Below, piece after piece: positions 15,993-16,926 of a stretch of DNA of 16,926 nt. A program made the position numbers and the translations under genes. The stretch comes from an uncultured Methanobrevibacter sp. (lineage in GTDB: Archaea > Methanobacteriota > Methanobacteria > Methanobacteriales > Methanobacteriaceae): contig NZ_CALGFC010000005.1 in assembly GCF_937881195.1 (NCBI RefSeq), positions 1 through 16,926 of the forward strand. Reading direction: 5' to 3'. How positions within the stretch are numbered: the stretch's first letter is position 1; every line of letters begins with the position of its first letter. Below the pieces are notes generated by a model, which saw only the letters and a list, made by a program, of their open reading frames with translations, did not search any database and had not been told where the DNA came from.

Positions 15993-16712
15993 ATGGAAAG
16001 GAAAAATAAACTTATTATAGCAATTGCAGTTGTAAGTGCAATTGGAATATTAGCTGTAGCATGGGGTACTTTCTTGCATGGTCCTGATTTGTCTTCAGGA
16101 GATAGAAATATATTAGTTTTAGCTGGTGACAAAACAGAACAGCCAGGTGGTGCTGTGGACATGGCCTTTATGGTCACATTGGAAAATGGTAGTATAAAAA
16201 ATTATACTGCAATATATCCTGGAGGAAAAACACATCCTACACAACCAGCACCAGGCAATCTTCAAGGAAAAATGCTTCTCCATGATTGTTTGTGGAATGG
16301 TCAAGAACAAGGTATGCAGTATGCAAAAGAAATTGTAGAATCAAATACAGGAATGCATGCTGATGCTGTAGTCGTTGTTTATAACGAGGGATTAGATTCA
16401 ATTATAAATTCAGTCGGCCCACTTAAAATCGATGGTGTAGAAACAAATCTCAGTGCAACAGATATTATACGAGAAAATGATAACTATTCTGGATATAAGG
16501 GTAGAACTAGTGCAATTACTGGGACTATGTCTAGAGGTGATGCGGTTATGGTATTAGTTAAAGCACTTTCACAAGCTGCTGAAGATCCAGATAAAAAGAA
16601 TACTATGGTTAAAACAGCTTTAAGTGAATATTCTAAAGGAAATATTTTAATGACTCCTAAAGGATCATTTATTGGGCTAATGAGCACTAAAGGATTTGAA
16701 AAACTCCTGTAA
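15993..16712 (+). CDS. DUF4012 membrane-anchored envelope protein
   Basis: This 239-residue protein has a short basic N-terminus, one signal-anchor helix (about 7-28), and an extracytoplasmic domain with ILVLAGDKTE (40-49), GGAVDMAFMV (52-61), the IYPGG segment (74-78), and the LLHDCLW and DAVVVVY stretches typical of DUF4012 (PF13196). The family is abundant in Methanobacteriales and has been regarded as distantly like LytR-CpsA-Psr envelope proteins. A role in cell-wall or surface-polymer assembly is inference. The ATG at 15993 follows AGGTAGGTAG; the spacing is slightly long. The gene is monocistronic, with long spacers on both sides and its own terminator. Confidence 0.85.
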   Translation: MERKNKLIIAIAVVSAIGILAVAWGTFLHGPDLSSGDRNILVLAGDKTEQPGGAVDMAFMVTLENGSIKNYTAIYPGGKTHPTQPAPGNLQGKMLLHDCLWNGQEQGMQYAKEIVESNTGMHADAVVVVYNEGLDSIINSVGPLKIDGVETNLSATDIIRENDNYSGYKGRTSAITGTMSRGDAVMVLVKALSQAAEDPDKKNTMVKTALSEYSKGNILMTPKGSFIGLMSTKGFEKLL

Positions 16713-16734
16713 TCTAAAAATAAATTTTTAAAAA

Positions 16735-16792
16735 TAAGTTAGTCTTTAATAGGCTAACTTAATTTATATATAAATTTTAATAAAAGTTTTTT
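16735..16792 (+). terminator. Hairpin terminator after the DUF4012 gene
   Basis: TAAGTTAGTC (16735-16744) pairs with GGCTAACTTA (16752-16761), ten pairs with one G-U, around a 7-nt loop. A perfect 16-base palindrome (16761-16776) and T6 (16787-16792) follow. It begins 23 bp after the stop codon. The loop and right arm contain TAATAGGCTAA, which resembles the repeats before the efflux gene. The remaining sequence to the window end holds no gene. Confidence 0.55.
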
Positions 16793-16926
16793 ATTTTTAA
16801 TATATTTTTTATTTTTATGGTTTAGAAAGTTATTTAATCTTTTAAAAACTATCCTATTTTAATTTAATTTTATTTATTTTTCTAATATTTATAATAGCAA
16901 AAAGAAATTAATTTTTTTCACTTAAA

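Noticed and set aside
15875..16177. Reverse open frame over the DUF4012 start
   Set aside because: It overlaps the conserved DUF4012 N-terminus antisense and has a Lys/Phe-rich tail from A-runs.
1..16926. tRNA or rRNA genes
   Set aside because: In DNA this AT-rich they would stand out as GC-richer stretches with T-loop motifs; none was seen.

Overview
The window is very AT-rich archaeal DNA. It most likely comes from a pseudomurein-walled methanogen of the Methanobacteriales, in the Methanobrevibacter/Methanosphaera range. The evidence is a group II chaperonin (thermosome) with a Gly-Met-rich tail, a secreted beta-helix/Ig-type adhesin-like protein of the kind abundant in gut Methanobacteriales, a DUF4012 envelope protein typical of that order, archaeal oligo-T terminators, and ribosome binding sites of the GGTGA(T) type. 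No rRNA, tRNA or CRISPR array is visible. Genus and species are inference.

Layout. The left edge (1-204) has an unresolved partial reading frame. At 555-3774 a tight two-gene operon on the minus strand encodes a SPASM-type radical SAM enzyme followed 25 bp later by a B12-binding-type radical SAM enzyme; this is the most distinctive metabolic content of the window. Upstream of its promoter is a 250-bp element bounded by 35-bp inverted repeats (3873-4122). A divergent NifX/NifB-like gene (4728-5062) is broken by a one-base deletion and ends in a strong hairpin plus T-tract. Next is a long secreted adhesin-like gene (5364-8502), split into two frames at a T7 run. A DUF1697 gene (8598-9212) and a 14-TM DHA2-type drug/proton antiporter (9627-11192) follow; the antiporter has an operator-like repeat over its predicted transcription start.

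The middle holds two leftward genes, a small DUF4491 membrane protein (11587-11874) and a zinc-finger methyltransferase (12057-12761), with a possible plus-strand gene remnant between them. A 925-bp spacer then carries 29-bp tandem repeats and an orphan terminator-like structure before the thermosome gene (13687-15345). After another long spacer with alternative hairpins comes the DUF4012 membrane-anchored protein (15993-16712) and its hairpin terminator.

Apart from the radical SAM pair, the genes look like independent transcription units separated by long, repeat-rich spacers. Adhesin, DUF4012 protein and efflux pump all concern the cell surface; the thermosome is housekeeping protein folding. 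The candidates for something new are the radical SAM pair, the inverted-repeat element beside it, the homopolymer-split adhesin (possible phase variation or an assembly error), and the structured leader before the DUF4012 gene.
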